Part shown: piece after piece, positions 1-8,365 of the stretch | Position numbering within the stretch: position 1 is the stretch's first letter | Layout of the letters: every line of letters starts with the position of its first letter | NCBI RefSeq assembly: GCF_900142605.1 | Contig: NZ_FRBL01000008.1 | Location: forward strand, 124,001 to 188,000 | Direction: 5' to 3' | Length of the DNA stretch: 64,000 nt | Source of the DNA: Chitinophaga jiangningensis | GTDB taxonomy: Bacteria > Bacteroidota > Bacteroidia > Chitinophagales > Chitinophagaceae | Notes under the pieces: model-generated | What the model was told of the DNA's origin: nothing | The model's database searches: none | The model's input: the letters and a program-made list of their open reading frames with translations, nothing else | Program-made: the position numbers and the translations under genes

Positions 1-795
1 GTAGCCATTAAATTTCCACTTATTCCGGAGTATATCTACCATCAGCAGGTCGTTGGCGCAGCAGGGTTGTTTATCCACTGCGTTATAGGCGCACATCACC
101 CCGGCTACGCCTGCATGTACGATCAGCTCCTGAAAGGCGGGCAGGTAGGTATCCCACAGGTCGTGTGCCGATGGGGAGAAATTATCCACGTGCCTGCTGG
201 GTTCGGGGCCGCTGTGTACGGCGAAGTGTTTGGCGCAGGCGGCGGCTTTGAGATAGGTAGGATCATCGCCCTGGAGGCCGCGAACAAAGGCGGCGCCCAG
301 CTTAGCGGTGAGGTAGGGATCTTCTCCGTAGGTTTCCTGTCCTCTACCCCACCTGGGGTCGCGGAATATGTTGATGTTGGGTGTCCAGTAGGTGAGTCCC
401 ATGTAGCGCTGGTTGTTTTTCCCTTCTGCGGTGGCGCGGTTGTGCACCGCGCGGCCTTCAGTGGCGGAGTAATCTGCCATGAGGTGCAGTGCGGCGGTAT
501 CCCAGGTGGCAGCCATGGCAATGGCCTGCGGGTATGACGTTACGGCGTAAGGGGTGCGGGCAACGCCGTGCAGCGTTTCGTTCCACCAGTCGTATGCCGG
601 TATGCCGAGTCGCGGTACAGCTGGTGCGGCGTTCAGCATTTGTTTCACTTTTTCTTCCAGGGTAAGCCTTGCTACGAGGTCGCTGACACGTTGGTCCGTG
701 GGTAATTTTGTGTCCCACATGGGAAAGGCTTTGTATTCCTGGGCGAGTGCGGGTGAAGCAATAGCTACCAGTATGAAAAAGAATAGTTTTTTCAT
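1..795 (-). CDS. GH3 beta-glycosidase (xylosidase-like), 3' end beyond window
   Basis: The (-) strand encodes about 265 residues beginning MKKLFFFILVAIASPALAQ, a clear signal peptide, and it stays open to the window edge, so the gene is partial. The sequence contains NETLHGVAR, TYWTPNINIFRDPRWGRG and QETYGEDPYLT, then KHFAVHSGPE. These are hallmarks of the N-terminal barrel of glycoside hydrolase family 3, in the subgroup with beta-xylosidases and arabinosidases. The catalytic aspartate is normally in a GYVVSDWGA-like segment, which would lie just past the edge; the last visible residues are KWKFNGY. I chose the ATG at 795; an upstream in-frame ATG at 810 would only add MNNVI before the signal peptide. 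It lies 42 bases behind an esterase gene on the same strand, which suggests joint removal of xylan side groups and xylo-oligosaccharides. The exact substrate is inferred. Confidence 0.9.
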   Translation of the reverse strand, partial: MKKLFFFILVAIASPALAQEYKAFPMWDTKLPTDQRVSDLVARLTLEEKVKQMLNAAPAVPRLGIPAYDWWNETLHGVARTPYAVTSYPQAIAMAATWDTAALHLMADYSATEGRAVHNRATAEGKNNQRYMGLTYWTPNINIFRDPRWGRGQETYGEDPYLTAKLGAAFVRGLQGDDPTYLKAAACAKHFAVHSGPEPSRHVDNFSPSAHDLWDTYLPAFQELIVHAGVAGVMCAYNAVDKQPCCANDLLMVDILRNKWKFNGY

Positions 796-837
796 GATAA
801 CGTTGTTCATAATCGTGGTCCGGTGTGGCCGGTATTA

Positions 838-1707
838 TCAAAGCGTAGAATATTGTTTATAGCTGCTGGTATCCACTAGTTTAAAGAGGAACTGCGCATA
901 CATGTACAGTCCGTTTTTCCAGACTTTAAAATCGTGGACGCCGGGCTCGATATAGTAGATATGTGGCACCTGTTTTTCATCGAGGTATTGATGCGTTCTT
1001 TGGCTAAAGGTGATGAGCCGGTCGTTGTCGCCGCAGGAGAGCCACAGCAGTTTAAGCCGCTGCTTTGCCTTTGCGGGATCGGGCACCAGCAGTTCAGGGC
1101 TTTTGGTATTCGGTGCTGCTGAGAAAGCGCCTACCCAGGCAAACTTATCCAGGTTACCGAGGCCAAAATTCAGGGATTGCCCCCCGCCCATGGATAGCCC
1201 GGCGATGGCGCGGTGTTCTCTGTCTTTAAGTACCGGGTATTTTTTTTCGATGAAGGGGATCAGGTCATTTAATAAATCCTTTTCGAATACGCTGAATGCC
1301 TCTACTTTATCCCTGGCCATGATGTCGCCGGTAGCGCGGTCATCTTTCATGGCTCTTCCGTTGGGCATTACCACGATCATATCCGCCAGTTTGCCCTGGG
1401 CATAGAGATTATCGAGGATTACCTGTGGCTGACCACCTCTGAGCCATTCCATTTCATCGCCGCCGATGCCATGCAGCAGGTACAGCACCGGGTACTGCTT
1501 TTGCGGGGAGAAGGCCGGAGGAAGATATACCAAGGCTCTCCTGGTGGTGCCAACGGTGTTGGAAGGATAATGAATGGTATCGATGGTGCCTTTTGCCGCT
1601 GATGGCTGAGGCACGTCGAAGCCTGCAGGCATATGCTGCAGGGGTGATTGCGCGGTTGCTGCCCAGCTAAACATGAAGAGGCTGGCAGCTATGAGGATTC
1701 TTTTCAT
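838..1707 (-). CDS. Secreted esterase, CE1 / esterase D-like (acetylxylan or feruloyl esterase type)
   Basis: The 289-residue protein has a signal peptide (MKRILIAASLFMFSWAATAQ) and an alpha/beta hydrolase domain. The nucleophile elbow is GLSMGGG with Ser172. An oxyanion-region segment LYLLHGIGG lies near residue 75, a likely acid is in LSCGDNDRL, and the likely catalytic His is in GVHDFKVWKNGLY. This arrangement and length match the putative esterase family that includes carbohydrate esterase family 1 enzymes removing acetyl or feruloyl groups from xylan. It is upstream of and probably co-transcribed with the GH3 gene, 42 bases away. The protein is probably periplasmic. The ester substrate cannot be told from sequence; a general carboxylesterase is the main alternative. 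Confidence 0.85.
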   Translation of the reverse strand: MKRILIAASLFMFSWAATAQSPLQHMPAGFDVPQPSAAKGTIDTIHYPSNTVGTTRRALVYLPPAFSPQKQYPVLYLLHGIGGDEMEWLRGGQPQVILDNLYAQGKLADMIVVMPNGRAMKDDRATGDIMARDKVEAFSVFEKDLLNDLIPFIEKKYPVLKDREHRAIAGLSMGGGQSLNFGLGNLDKFAWVGAFSAAPNTKSPELLVPDPAKAKQRLKLLWLSCGDNDRLITFSQRTHQYLDEKQVPHIYYIEPGVHDFKVWKNGLYMYAQFLFKLVDTSSYKQYSTL

Positions 1708-1973
1708 AACGTTTCATTTGGGCATCGATCAGCACTTGCCTGTAGATAAGGGTGAAGAGAGGTCAAGACTGTCGGCTCTACACTAAATAGGTTCATGCGC
1801 TTTATGTGTAAGCGTGCACTAAAAATAAAAATTAAATTGTAAATCTGACAATTATTTTTGAGGGTGACTCCCACGTTCGTAATTTCCGACCCGGCTCCTT
1901 TCGAAATCAATGATTTTTTACAATGATCCTGTGTGCGCTATGTGCAACTTTGCAATAACAAAAATAAACAAGC

Positions 1974-2486
1974 ATGAAAACGATAGCACAAATTTGTATT
2001 GTAATGGTATTATGCGCGCAGGCAGCAGTGGCACAAACAGCAACCAACAAAGCAACCATCCGTGATTTATATGAAAACATTCTGAACCACAGGCAATTAG
2101 CATTGGCAGATAGTATAGTAGCGGCGGATTATACCAATCAGCAGGGCTTAAAGGGTGTGCAGGCATTTAAGCAAAACCTGGCCGGGTTGCTGGCTGCATT
2201 TCCGGATGGCAAATGGAAAGTAACGGCCATTATAGCGGAAGGCAATACCGTTATAGTTAAACAACAGATGAATGGCACGCATACAGGGAAGTTTCAGCAG
2301 ATACAGCCTACTAATCAGGCAGTAGTCGTAGATGGAATCGCTATTTATACCTTTCGGGATGGCAGGATTATTCATAGCGAAGTACTGACGGACAGGCTGG
2401 GCTTTATGCAGCAGCTGGGGGTGATTGACCGGGATCTTAGTGCAGCGATTGACAAGGTGAATAAAGGGCATGAACAGGGGCAGTAG
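1974..2486 (+). CDS. Secreted SnoaL-like (NTF2-fold) protein
   Basis: This 170-residue protein starts with a signal peptide (MKTIAQICIVMVLCAQAAVAQ). The rest resembles the SnoaL-like ester-cyclase family of NTF2-fold proteins: the helix IRDLYENILNHRQ, the stretch DSIVAADYTNQQG, the LAAFPDGKW segment and the final FRDGRIIHSEVLTDRLGFMQQLG. Members of this family in Bacteroidota are common and mostly without known function; some are polyketide cyclases, but nothing here points to polyketide synthesis. It is divergent from the esterase gene with about 266 bases between them, and I see no clear partner gene. Confidence 0.75.
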   Translation: MKTIAQICIVMVLCAQAAVAQTATNKATIRDLYENILNHRQLALADSIVAADYTNQQGLKGVQAFKQNLAGLLAAFPDGKWKVTAIIAEGNTVIVKQQMNGTHTGKFQQIQPTNQAVVVDGIAIYTFRDGRIIHSEVLTDRLGFMQQLGVIDRDLSAAIDKVNKGHEQGQ

Positions 2487-2520
2487 TAGTAGACCTCTAT
2501 ACATACCTGGGGGATTGTTT

Positions 2521-2691
2521 TTATGGTACTGAGCGATTATGCTTCCTGTTGTACTCCTGAACTCTGTTCTCCCAGGTTCGTTTCTTTATTTTGTAACGTT
2601 GTTCATTAATAAGGAAATATGGATAGGTAAGAAAGGCGATTACTATGAATAAAACTAATAGAACTGATAAAAGCACGTATGTGAGTTTCAT
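2521..2691 (-). CDS. Small single-pass membrane protein, unknown function
   Basis: The predicted protein is 56 residues from the ATG at 2691 (an in-frame alternative start at 2709 adds six residues). It has one strong hydrophobic segment (VLLSVLLVLFIVIAFLTYPYF) followed by a basic, hydrophilic tail rich in Lys, Arg and Asn. I do not recognise a family. It is convergent with the SnoaL-like gene and lies 35 bases before another small (-) strand gene, so the two may be one unit. The single membrane helix and basic tail make it a plausible real gene, but its small size keeps confidence low. Confidence 0.4.
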   Translation of the reverse strand: MKLTYVLLSVLLVLFIVIAFLTYPYFLINEQRYKIKKRTWENRVQEYNRKHNRSVP

Positions 2692-2726
2692 AGGAGTTGT
2701 TAGAATCAAAATACACTTTTATGGCA

Positions 2727-3101
2727 CTATGATGTCACTATCTGATGTTGCTTCACCGGCTGATTTGTAAGTAATGATTCATTATATGCCAGATCATTCA
2801 TAATTACAGAAAAGGCTATTGCGCCAATAACGTACTGCTTCCCATTGCATGTAATTGAAAAATACTTTTCCTGCGGGTGCTTGGGTGTCTTTAAGCCATA
2901 GGATTCAATGTCACTTTTAGGTATTTCATTGATACAGATACCATTGAAATCTATCCCTAGCTGCATGTAAAAAACACCTATGAATACGATATCCTCATTA
3001 CAATACAGACTATTGTCTAAAGCGCTGTTACGAATGAGTAGCTGCGACAGGCTGGGAGAATAATCCCAAATCGAAAAATGGTTGTATGATTGATAGGTCA
3101 T
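2727..3101 (-). CDS. Hypothetical protein
   Basis: This 124-residue protein has no signal peptide and no membrane segment. It contains two cysteines in ordinary contexts (SLYCNED and SITCNGK) and ends in a polar tail. I recognise no domain. Its amino-acid composition is normal for a soluble protein and nothing competes on the other strand. It lies between two other small (-) strand genes, one encoding a short membrane protein and one a two-helix membrane protein. The family is unknown. Confidence 0.45.
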   Translation of the reverse strand: MTYQSYNHFSIWDYSPSLSQLLIRNSALDNSLYCNEDIVFIGVFYMQLGIDFNGICINEIPKSDIESYGLKTPKHPQEKYFSITCNGKQYVIGAIAFSVIMNDLAYNESLLTNQPVKQHQIVTS

Positions 3102-3148
3102 TGGCGGATAAACAGACTATCAAATTACTAATTTTCTTACATATTCCC

Positions 3149-3685
3149 CTACCCCACCCTCGTAATCCTTACTAACTCATTCCGCATCCCCGGCACCCGA
3201 TGTATACATATCCTCATCCCCTGCTGCATCTGAGGAAATGTCAGGTCCGGAAACAGTACCACATCTACGCCACTGTCTATCACACCGGCGTCTGTTTCTA
3301 CCCTAAACAACAGTATGGTAGAATTAAGAGAGCGCTGCCTGATAGCAAGGATAGTAGCTTCCACCAGCTCCTTCTCTCGGGCGCCGGCATACTTAAACAG
3401 ATTGCTATAATAAGGGAATAAATACTTGCGGGCTGCTAAACAAAAAATAATAAATCCCGATAAAACCACGTAGCTTAACACATCAGAATCTCCTTTCACA
3501 AAACTCATCCCCGCCTGGTATACGATGAATCCTATCCCACACAGCAAGGGCAATATCATCAATACGAAAACGATCATCCTTGAAATAAAGATGGTGCTCA
3601 TTTTCCGTTTTTCTGCTGTAGTGAGCAATGCCGTGGTTACTTTCATATTACGGACGAAGATGCCATAATATCTCTTTAAAAACAA
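3149..3685 (-). CDS. Two-helix membrane protein, unknown function
   Basis: The 178-residue protein has two hydrophobic segments, near residues 34-57 (IVFVLMILPLLCGIGFIVYQ) and 68-88 (VLSYVVLSGFIIFCLAARKY), followed by a soluble C-terminal half. That half contains ATILAIRQRSLNSTILLFRVETDAGVIDSGV and reads like a small beta-rich cytoplasmic domain. I do not recognise the family, though this shape (two helices plus a short beta domain) is common in small Bacteroidota membrane proteins. It is divergent from the VOC gene at 3740, only 54 bases away. Confidence 0.55.
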   Translation of the reverse strand: MFLKRYYGIFVRNMKVTTALLTTAEKRKMSTIFISRMIVFVLMILPLLCGIGFIVYQAGMSFVKGDSDVLSYVVLSGFIIFCLAARKYLFPYYSNLFKYAGAREKELVEATILAIRQRSLNSTILLFRVETDAGVIDSGVDVVLFPDLTFPQMQQGMRICIHRVPGMRNELVRITRVG

Positions 3686-3739
3686 TCCCTGATTCCGGGG
3701 AAATTTTTTCAGTACCTTGAAGTAATAAAATACAAGGTT

Positions 3740-4093
3740 ATGCTTACGGAAATCAGTCCCAAACTTCCCATGCGGGATAAGGCAGTCACCAAAGAGTTCT
3801 ACCTGTCCAAACTAGGCTTTGAGGCCCCCGGCACCGATTATGAAGGCTATTTAATGCTGCACCGGGATCAGATAGAGATCCATTTTTTTGAATTTAAGGA
3901 GTTAAGCACTACTGAAAATTACGGGATGGTGTATATACGCACCAACAATATCGAAACACTTTACCAATCCTTCATTGATAACAATGTAGCGATCCATCCC
4001 AATGGTCCGCTGGCGGTAAAGCCATGGGGGCAAAAAGAATTTTCCATCCTCGATCCGGATAATAACCTGCTGACCTTTGGCCAGCAGGCATAA
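3740..4093 (+). CDS. VOC (glyoxalase / bleomycin-resistance-like) protein
   Basis: This 117-residue protein has the single-module vicinal-oxygen-chelate pattern. It opens with LPMRDKAVTKEFYLSKLGFE, has a central IEIHFFEF strand with the paired metal or ligand positions, and ends with FSILDPDNNLLTFGQ. This is the arrangement of the bleomycin-binding protein group, whose small dimers bind the drug rather than catalyse a reaction. Many close relatives have no tested role, so antibiotic resistance should not be assumed. The gene ends just before a strong bidirectional hairpin that separates it from the convergent SDR gene. Confidence 0.8.
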   Translation: MLTEISPKLPMRDKAVTKEFYLSKLGFEAPGTDYEGYLMLHRDQIEIHFFEFKELSTTENYGMVYIRTNNIETLYQSFIDNNVAIHPNGPLAVKPWGQKEFSILDPDNNLLTFGQQA

Positions 4094-4097
4094 AAGG

Positions 4098-4128
4098 CTG
4101 CCTCCTGTATAGCAAATACAGGAGGCAG
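4098..4128. terminator. Bidirectional intrinsic terminator between VOC and SDR genes
   Basis: A perfect 13-bp stem (arms CTGCCTCCTGTAT and its complement) closes a five-base loop, AGCAA. It is followed on the (+) strand by GATTTTGTTAT and on the (-) strand by CCTTTTAT. It sits between two convergent genes, so it can end transcripts from both sides. Confidence 0.85.
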
Positions 4129-4135
4129 GATTTTG

Positions 4136-4855
4136 TTATAGGGAGATACCACCGTCGCACCGTATAACCGTTCCGGTTACATTCCGGTTGCCCATTAAAA
4201 ACAGGATGGCATCAGCCAGTTCTTCCGGCTCTGCGATACGGCCGGTAAGCGTTTGCGCTGCAAAATGGGTAAACGCCGCTGCTTTATCGGCAGGTGTCAT
4301 CGCATCCCACCAGGGGGTGTCCACCACACCAGGGGAAACAGCGTTGATACGTAAGGGTTGTAACTCTTTTGCGATTGACGGGATCATTAACTCCAACGAG
4401 CCATTGATAGCAGCCAGCCCAGCCACACCAGGTGTATGCATCGCCGCAGAAGCTGCGGTTACAAGGGTAATACTACCGGCTTTATCTACATAAGGGATTG
4501 CCGATTGCAGGGTATTCAGCTGCGGCCAGAATTTACCTTCAAAGCCGGTACGCAAATCGTCCAGCGGCAGCGTAGCGAACGCACCTGCTCCTTTGCCTCC
4601 GCTGAGCGTCAGCACCAAATGATCAAACATTCCCATACTTTGGAAGAACTGGTCCAGTTCCTGCCTGTTGTTACTATCGAGCACCACCGTGTTCAGGGAT
4701 GGAATAGCTGCCTTCGCCTGTTCTAATTTCTCCACGGAGCGACCGGTGATGGTAACGGATGCTCCTGCTGCCACCAGCAGGGCTGCTGTAGCAAAGCCGA
4801 TACCGGTTGATCCTCCTGCTATTACTACGCGCTTGTTTTCAAATTTTCCTGGCAT
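4136..4855 (-). CDS. SDR-family Rossmann protein lacking the catalytic Tyr-Lys pair
   Basis: The 239-residue protein begins with a nucleotide-binding loop GGSTGIGFATA and has the full short-chain dehydrogenase/reductase layout, ending IRCDGGISL. The SDR catalytic serine region is present (LVTAASAA). At the place where YxxxK is expected the sequence reads LAAINGSLE, aligned with the usual YAAAKGALE. Both the tyrosine and the lysine are therefore replaced, by Leu and Asn. It may use a different mechanism, or bind nucleotide for sensing or scaffolding. It lies 80 bases downstream of the AraC regulator on the same strand, and the regulator may control it. Confidence 0.85.
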   Translation of the reverse strand: MPGKFENKRVVIAGGSTGIGFATAALLVAAGASVTITGRSVEKLEQAKAAIPSLNTVVLDSNNRQELDQFFQSMGMFDHLVLTLSGGKGAGAFATLPLDDLRTGFEGKFWPQLNTLQSAIPYVDKAGSITLVTAASAAMHTPGVAGLAAINGSLELMIPSIAKELQPLRINAVSPGVVDTPWWDAMTPADKAAAFTHFAAQTLTGRIAEPEELADAILFLMGNRNVTGTVIRCDGGISL

Positions 4856-4935
4856 ATTGTTCAGTTTTATACCAGCAAATTTCCAACGATTACAGCAGGG
4901 AATTATTAACGCATTTATGCATTGGATTAACCTGA

Positions 4936-5871
4936 TTATGCATTCTTTCGGAAATCCAGCGGCGTTTGCCCGGTTTGCTCCCGGAAAAAGCGGGTAAAAG
5001 ACGCAGGGTCGCTGAAATCCAGCTGAAAACTGATCTGGGAAATAGTATCGTCCGTATAGCGCAGCAGTGCTTTGGATTCACGGACAAGCATAGTACTGAT
5101 GGCGGCAGAGGCAGTATGCCCAGTGGCTTCTTTAATAGTCCTGTTGAGGTGGTTGGGCGTAACGCCCAGCATCGCTGCATAATCGGCCACCTTGCGTTTT
5201 TGCAGGAAATACTGACTCACCAGCTTATGGAATTTGGGAATAAGATAACCGGTGCGTATATCCGTCCGCGTGAGATGAAGCCCCTGGGTAACATAGCTGC
5301 GTTTTATTTCCAGCAACAGCAGGTAGAAGTACATGCTCACCGCCTTTTCCCGGCCTACTTTTCCCTCCTGCAGCTCCTCATTAATTTTTGCCACAAAGTC
5401 CGCTACCTGTGTGATTTCCGCGGTGGAAAGCTGTATAAACAACTGCCCGTCCACACTAAAAAAGGGAAACTCCTCCTGGAATTGATCAGGTGGCACAAAG
5501 CTGCCGAGGAAGTCGGCCTCAAACAAAGCGTAATAACCAAATGTGCCCGGCTGTATATTCGATTTACTAAACACCTGCCCAGGATAAGTAAAGCTGATCG
5601 TACCCGGCTGATGACGGAACTGCTCCAGCCCCAGCTGCACGTCCACTCCCCCGCTCAGCGTAATACTCATGCGGTAAAAATCAGATTTCAGCGGCCCCAC
5701 CGCCGATACCAGCCCTTCACTGGAATATATTTCAAAGCCTTTTATCTTTTTTTCCGGGGAGATGTTATTGTAGCCAAAGGAAGAACTATCGTCCGGCTCC
5801 CGGTGGAGATGACGAAAGTCGCCCAGCGTATAATGCGGTAATTTTTTATGGGTATCCGTTTGCTTTGCCAT
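4936..5871 (-). CDS. AraC-family transcriptional regulator
   Basis: The 311-residue protein has a variable N-terminal sensing domain and a C-terminal pair of helix-turn-helix motifs. The DNA-binding part includes VADYAAMLGVTPNHLNRTIK, then TISQISFQLDFSDPASFTRF and a final FREQTGQTPLDFRK, the classic AraC signature. It follows the importer ATPase gene by 24 bases on the same strand and precedes the SDR gene. It could thus belong to the end of the importer transcript or control the SDR. AraC proteins are known to control siderophore uptake in other bacteria (PchR, YbtA), so a link with the importer is possible but not shown. Confidence 0.9.
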   Translation of the reverse strand: MAKQTDTHKKLPHYTLGDFRHLHREPDDSSSFGYNNISPEKKIKGFEIYSSEGLVSAVGPLKSDFYRMSITLSGGVDVQLGLEQFRHQPGTISFTYPGQVFSKSNIQPGTFGYYALFEADFLGSFVPPDQFQEEFPFFSVDGQLFIQLSTAEITQVADFVAKINEELQEGKVGREKAVSMYFYLLLLEIKRSYVTQGLHLTRTDIRTGYLIPKFHKLVSQYFLQKRKVADYAAMLGVTPNHLNRTIKEATGHTASAAISTMLVRESKALLRYTDDTISQISFQLDFSDPASFTRFFREQTGQTPLDFRKNA

Positions 5872-5895
5872 GGTCAGTAAAGATAACCAGGAAAA

Positions 5896-6672
5896 TTATT
5901 TTAACATACCCTCTCCCACCGGCAGCACGATTTTTAACCCCTCATGTGATATATGCAGGAAATCGGTATGGTACACCGCCTTCAGCATCTCCAGCTCCTG
6001 CTCTGCTGTACTCACCGCCGGCACTACCATTTTATCCAGCATAAAAAAGAAATCGTCCGCAAACTGGTAGGCCAGTGTGGGATTGTGCATGATCGCAATT
6101 ACCGTTCGGCCTTCCTCCACAAATGCTTTCAGTTTGTTCATCAGAAAATGCTGGTAGTATACATCCAGGTGGTTGGTAGGCTCATCGAGGATAATGATTT
6201 CCGGGTCCTGCATGAGCAGGCGGCCTATCATCACCATTTGCTGCTCGCCGCCGGATAACTCGGGAAAGAGTTTTTGACGCAGGCGCTCCAACCCCAGCTC
6301 TGCCAGCACCTGCGTCACCAGTGCGCGGTCGCGCTTTGCGGGCGCAAAGCCGGAAAAGGCTGCGCGACCTGTCAGCAAAATATCTTCCACGGTAAACGGA
6401 AATACCGTTTGGTAAAACTGCGGCAGGTAACCTATCTGGCTGGCTCTTTGCTTATGTGTTAAGCTACGTACAGGCGTTCCCTTTATCTTCACGATGCCCT
6501 CATACCCGGATAGCAATCCCGTCATGGCTTTAAACAAAGTTGATTTTCCGCTGCCGTTCGTCCCCAGCAACACCGAAAACCGGTGCGCAGCAAAGCTCAC
6601 ATTCACCTCCCGCAGGATGGATTGCCTGCCATAGGAAAAACTCAGATCAGTAATATCAATCGCCTTTTCCAT
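5896..6672 (-). CDS. ABC transporter ATPase, FecE/BtuD type (metal-chelate import)
   Basis: The 258-residue protein has Walker A (LLGTNGSGKST), the Q-loop region (GYLPQFYQTVFPF), the ABC signature (ELSGGEQQMV) and Walker B (IIILDEPTNHLD). These belong to the class of ATPases that power type II importers for iron-siderophore, heme, cobalamin and some nickel chelates. Its ATG overlaps the permease stop codon by one base, so the two are translationally coupled. It is the last gene of the five-gene importer operon. The cargo cannot be read from this subunit; the neighbouring nickel and urease genes make a nickel chelate worth considering. Confidence 0.93.
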   Translation of the reverse strand: MEKAIDITDLSFSYGRQSILREVNVSFAAHRFSVLLGTNGSGKSTLFKAMTGLLSGYEGIVKIKGTPVRSLTHKQRASQIGYLPQFYQTVFPFTVEDILLTGRAAFSGFAPAKRDRALVTQVLAELGLERLRQKLFPELSGGEQQMVMIGRLLMQDPEIIILDEPTNHLDVYYQHFLMNKLKAFVEEGRTVIAIMHNPTLAYQFADDFFFMLDKMVVPAVSTAEQELEMLKAVYHTDFLHISHEGLKIVLPVGEGMLK

Positions 6673-7679
6673 CAGTTCCAGTTTAATTTGTTTTTACGCA
6701 TCAGGTATATAAAAAAGGGGCCTCCCAGCAGCATGGTGAAAATACCTACCGGTATCTCAAACGCAAACAGCGAACGGGAGAAATTATCGATCACCAGCAG
6801 GAAAGTGCCGCCAAGGAATATGCTGGCAGGTATCGCCTTACGGTTATCTGCCCCCAGCATCATCCGCACCATATGCGGCAGGAACAATCCGTAGAAACTG
6901 ATCATTCCCACTGCTGCCACCGTAATGGCCGTCAGCAGGGTGGCACAGCCGATCAGTATCCATTTATCCAGGCCAGGGTTTACGCCGGTAGCCTTCGCGG
7001 CATCATCCCCCAGGGAGAGTATATTGAGTCGCCAGCGGTAGATGTATACCACTACCAGCCCCGCTATAACAGGCCCGTATACACGCTGCAACTCCTGCCA
7101 GGAGGCGGCATGCAGGTTACCCATCGTCCATTGCACAATCGCCTGCAACTTATAGGGGTTGCTGAGGTATTGCACAATGGCCAGGCCTGCGGCGAACATG
7201 CCTGAAATCACCATACCGGATAATACAATGCTGACGATGCCTGATCCGGAACGGGCCACCAGGTACGACATCCCCACCGCCAGTATACCGCCGGCAAAGG
7301 CAGCCAGACTCACCGGTATCAACACAAACGTCATCGCCAGCGCCGCCCCGAAAGCCGCCCCGGAAGAAATACCCAGCACATACGAATCTACCAGCGGGTT
7401 ACGGAAAATCCCCTGTAACACCGACCCGGAAACAGACAACGCCGCGCCTACCAGAAATGTCATCAACACCCGCGGCAGCCGCACGTTATAGATAATGTTT
7501 TGGATCATCATCCAGCTCTCCGCCTCCGCGGCTGATAACGCTGGCGCAAAAACACTTTTGTACGCCAGCGCCAGTGCCGTACCCACATCCGCCTGACCGG
7601 TGGACCCAATAAAAAGCGAGATCAGGATCACCGGCACCGGCAGCGCGTAACAGATAATATAAACTATACTTTTTTTCAA
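6672..7679 (-). CDS. ABC transporter permease, FecCD/BtuC family
   Basis: The 335-residue protein is strongly hydrophobic and carries the FecCD-family landmarks. These include NVRLPRVLMTFLVGAALSVSG near residue 70, the NPLVDSYVLGISSGAAFGA segment, and the C-terminal FYGLFLPHMVRMMLGADNRK with GGTFLLVIDNFSR. It should form a homodimeric inner-membrane channel with the ATPase at 5896. It appears to begin with TTG, overlapping the methyltransferase stop codon as TTGA, which indicates translational coupling. The family imports siderophores, heme, cobalamin and, in Helicobacter-type systems, nickel chelates. Confidence 0.93.
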   Translation of the reverse strand: MKKSIVYIICYALPVPVILISLFIGSTGQADVGTALALAYKSVFAPALSAAEAESWMMIQNIIYNVRLPRVLMTFLVGAALSVSGSVLQGIFRNPLVDSYVLGISSGAAFGAALAMTFVLIPVSLAAFAGGILAVGMSYLVARSGSGIVSIVLSGMVISGMFAAGLAIVQYLSNPYKLQAIVQWTMGNLHAASWQELQRVYGPVIAGLVVVYIYRWRLNILSLGDDAAKATGVNPGLDKWILIGCATLLTAITVAAVGMISFYGLFLPHMVRMMLGADNRKAIPASIFLGGTFLLVIDNFSRSLFAFEIPVGIFTMLLGGPFFIYLMRKNKLNWN

Positions 7680-8365
7680 CGTAATGGCTTATATCCTTTC
7701 AATTCAAACAAACCGGAACTGCCATGCGGCAAGTGGAGTACCTGGTCTTCCGTGAAATCCGCCGAAACCCGCACAAACCCTACATCCTGCAGCACTTCCA
7801 TATCCCTGGCAGGGCGCTGGTGCTTCGAAATATCGAGCTGGCTCTTTATCCGGTTGGCCTCTTCCATAATATCCGCCGGATATTTTTCGTGCCCTTCCTG
7901 ACTGAACTGGCAGCCACCGAAGTCGCCATCGAAGTTGAGCAGCAGGCCACCGGGCTTTAATACTTTATAACACTGGCTGTAAAAACCTTTGATATCCGGG
8001 ATAGTCCAGGTCATGAGGCGGGTAAATACCAGGTCGAACTGCTGCTCCGGGAAAATGAGCTCCTGGGCGTCCATTACGCGGTAGTCGATTTGTAAATTTA
8101 GCGAAGCCGAAACTGCTCTGGCCTCCGCAATCATGTTCGCTGAAATATCCGCTGCGGTAACGTCGTACCCTGCCAATGCCAGGATATTGGCGAAGTAACC
8201 GGAAGCGGTGCCCAGCTCCAGTACTTTGTTGCCCGACAACTGCGGTAACATCTCCCTAAAATAATGACCCCATTGTTGTGTTACCGGCTGGGTCCATGCC
8301 TCCTGCTTTTCTTCTCTCCAAATGGCGCTTTGCTTATCCCAGTAAGCTGAAATTTCCTGCATCAT
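7676..8365 (-). CDS. Class I SAM-dependent methyltransferase inside importer operon
   Basis: The 229-residue protein has the SAM-binding motif I VLELGTASGYFANIL, an acidic motif II region (YDVTAADISANMI), FDLVFTRLMTW and a later VLKPGGLLLNFDGDFGG, typical of class I small-molecule methyltransferases. It is embedded in the transport operon: its ATG overlaps the stop of the binding-protein gene as ATGA, and its own stop overlaps the permease start. Such tight coupling suggests a role with the imported chelate. Possible roles are methylating a metallophore during synthesis, or altering it after import to release the metal. The actual acceptor is unknown. Confidence 0.85.
   Translation of the reverse strand: MMQEISAYWDKQSAIWREEKQEAWTQPVTQQWGHYFREMLPQLSGNKVLELGTASGYFANILALAGYDVTAADISANMIAEARAVSASLNLQIDYRVMDAQELIFPEQQFDLVFTRLMTWTIPDIKGFYSQCYKVLKPGGLLLNFDGDFGGCQFSQEGHEKYPADIMEEANRIKSQLDISKHQRPARDMEVLQDVGFVRVSADFTEDQVLHLPHGSSGLFELKGYKPLR

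Noticed and set aside
1704..1910. Short open frame upstream of the esterase on the (-) strand
   Set aside because: It has no family features, and the region is better read as a divergent promoter region.
4966..5841. 291-codon open frame on the (+) strand opposite the AraC gene
   Set aside because: It is antisense to a clear AraC regulator and has no domain.
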